Below are positions 12,664-12,845 of a stretch of 12,845 nucleotides of DNA, piece after piece. Within the stretch, counting starts at the first letter, position 1, and each line of letters begins with the position of its first letter. The notes beneath the pieces are model-generated. The model did not search any database and was not told the DNA's origin. It worked only from the letters and a program-made list of their open reading frames with translations. The translations under genes and the position numbers were made by a program. The DNA lies in assembly GCA_005879045.1 (NCBI GenBank), contig VBLV01000121.1, positions 599-13,443 of the forward strand. The letters run 5' to 3'. The stretch comes from Methanobacteriota archaeon. Its GTDB lineage: Archaea > Thermoplasmatota > Thermoplasmata > RBG-16-68-12.

Positions 12664-12845
12664 ACTCCGGTTGATCCTGCCGGCGGGCACCGCTATGGGA
12701 GTTCGCTTAAGACATGCGAGTCGAGAGGTGCAAGACCTCGGCGGACGGCTCAGTAACACGCGGATAATCTGCCCTCAGGTGGGGAATACTCTCGGGAAAC
12801 TGAGGCTAATGCCCCATAGATCTGGGATGCTGGAACGCTTCCAGG
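12664..12845 (+). rRNA. 16S ribosomal RNA, 5' end (partial, runs off the window)
   Basis: ACTCCGGTTGATCCTGCCGG, within 12664-12684, is the universal archaeal 16S 5' end. It is followed by the conserved ATGCGAGTCGAG, the GGCGGACGGCTCAGTAACACG block and GGGAAACTGAGGCTAATGCC. The mature 5' end is placed by comparison with known archaeal 16S and could be off by a few bases. Only about the first 180 nt are present. The text resembles Thermoplasmata-type 16S by eye; a database comparison would place the organism. Confidence 0.95.

Noticed and set aside
1..12845. CRISPR array, insertion sequence or prophage
   Set aside because: No regularly spaced direct repeats, transposase or integrase genes, terminal inverted repeats or phage structural genes were seen on either strand.

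Overview
The window looks like high-GC chromosomal DNA from an archaeon, most likely an uncultured member of Thermoplasmatota. The reasons are: the start of an archaeal 16S rRNA gene at the right end; a tRNA-Ser(GCT) with a canonical archaeal bulge-helix-bulge intron, G73 and no encoded CCA; TATA-like boxes ending about 25-26 nt before several start codons or the tRNA 5' end, which suggests leaderless transcripts; and archaeal-type proteins (Rab-like GTPase, DUF1684 protein, UbiA-family prenyltransferase, a surface protein rich in N-glycosylation sequons). The phylum is an inference from how the 16S 5' end reads and was not computed.

Layout. Positions 1-2441 (+) hold a compact sulfur-carrier and cysteine-synthesis module: the 3' part of a CysM-type cysteine synthase, an overlapping JAMM/Mec-type metalloprotease, and a three-domain protein joining a ThiS/MoaD/CysO-like ubiquitin fold, a MoeB/ThiF-type E1 and a rhodanese. 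Positions 2486-3498 (+) hold a small helical protein and a DUF1684 protein. Positions 3428-4258 (-) encode a Rab-like GTPase whose 3' end overlaps the DUF1684 gene. A tRNA-Ser gene with an intron follows at 4352-4457 (-). Positions 4709-6875 (+) encode trehalose-6-phosphate synthase and phosphatase; they read as one bifunctional gene broken by a frameshift near 5908. An MFS-type transporter (7000-8133, +) converges on a large surface receptor-like gene (8137-10161, -). A 252-bp divergent intergenic region with several hairpins separates that gene from a UbiA-family prenyltransferase (10414-11457, +). A Tat-exported Rieske protein (11577-12338, +) comes next, then a 325-bp stretch with a probable rRNA promoter and structured leader, and the first about 180 nt of 16S rRNA.

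How the parts may work together. The first three genes match the mycobacterial CysM-Mec-CysO-MoeZ route, in which a ubiquitin-like carrier is adenylated, thiocarboxylated by a rhodanese, used by CysM to form carrier-Cys, and then cut by the JAMM protease to free cysteine. Here carrier, E1 and rhodanese are one chain and the carrier's Gly-Gly is internal, so a cut after Gly-Gly would be needed to make a working carrier. The adjacent JAMM protease is the obvious candidate. This is the most interesting system in the window. Second are the glycoprotein-like receptor with a cytosolic roadblock-like domain and the Rab-like GTPase about 4 kb away, which may belong to one signalling or surface-organisation pathway.
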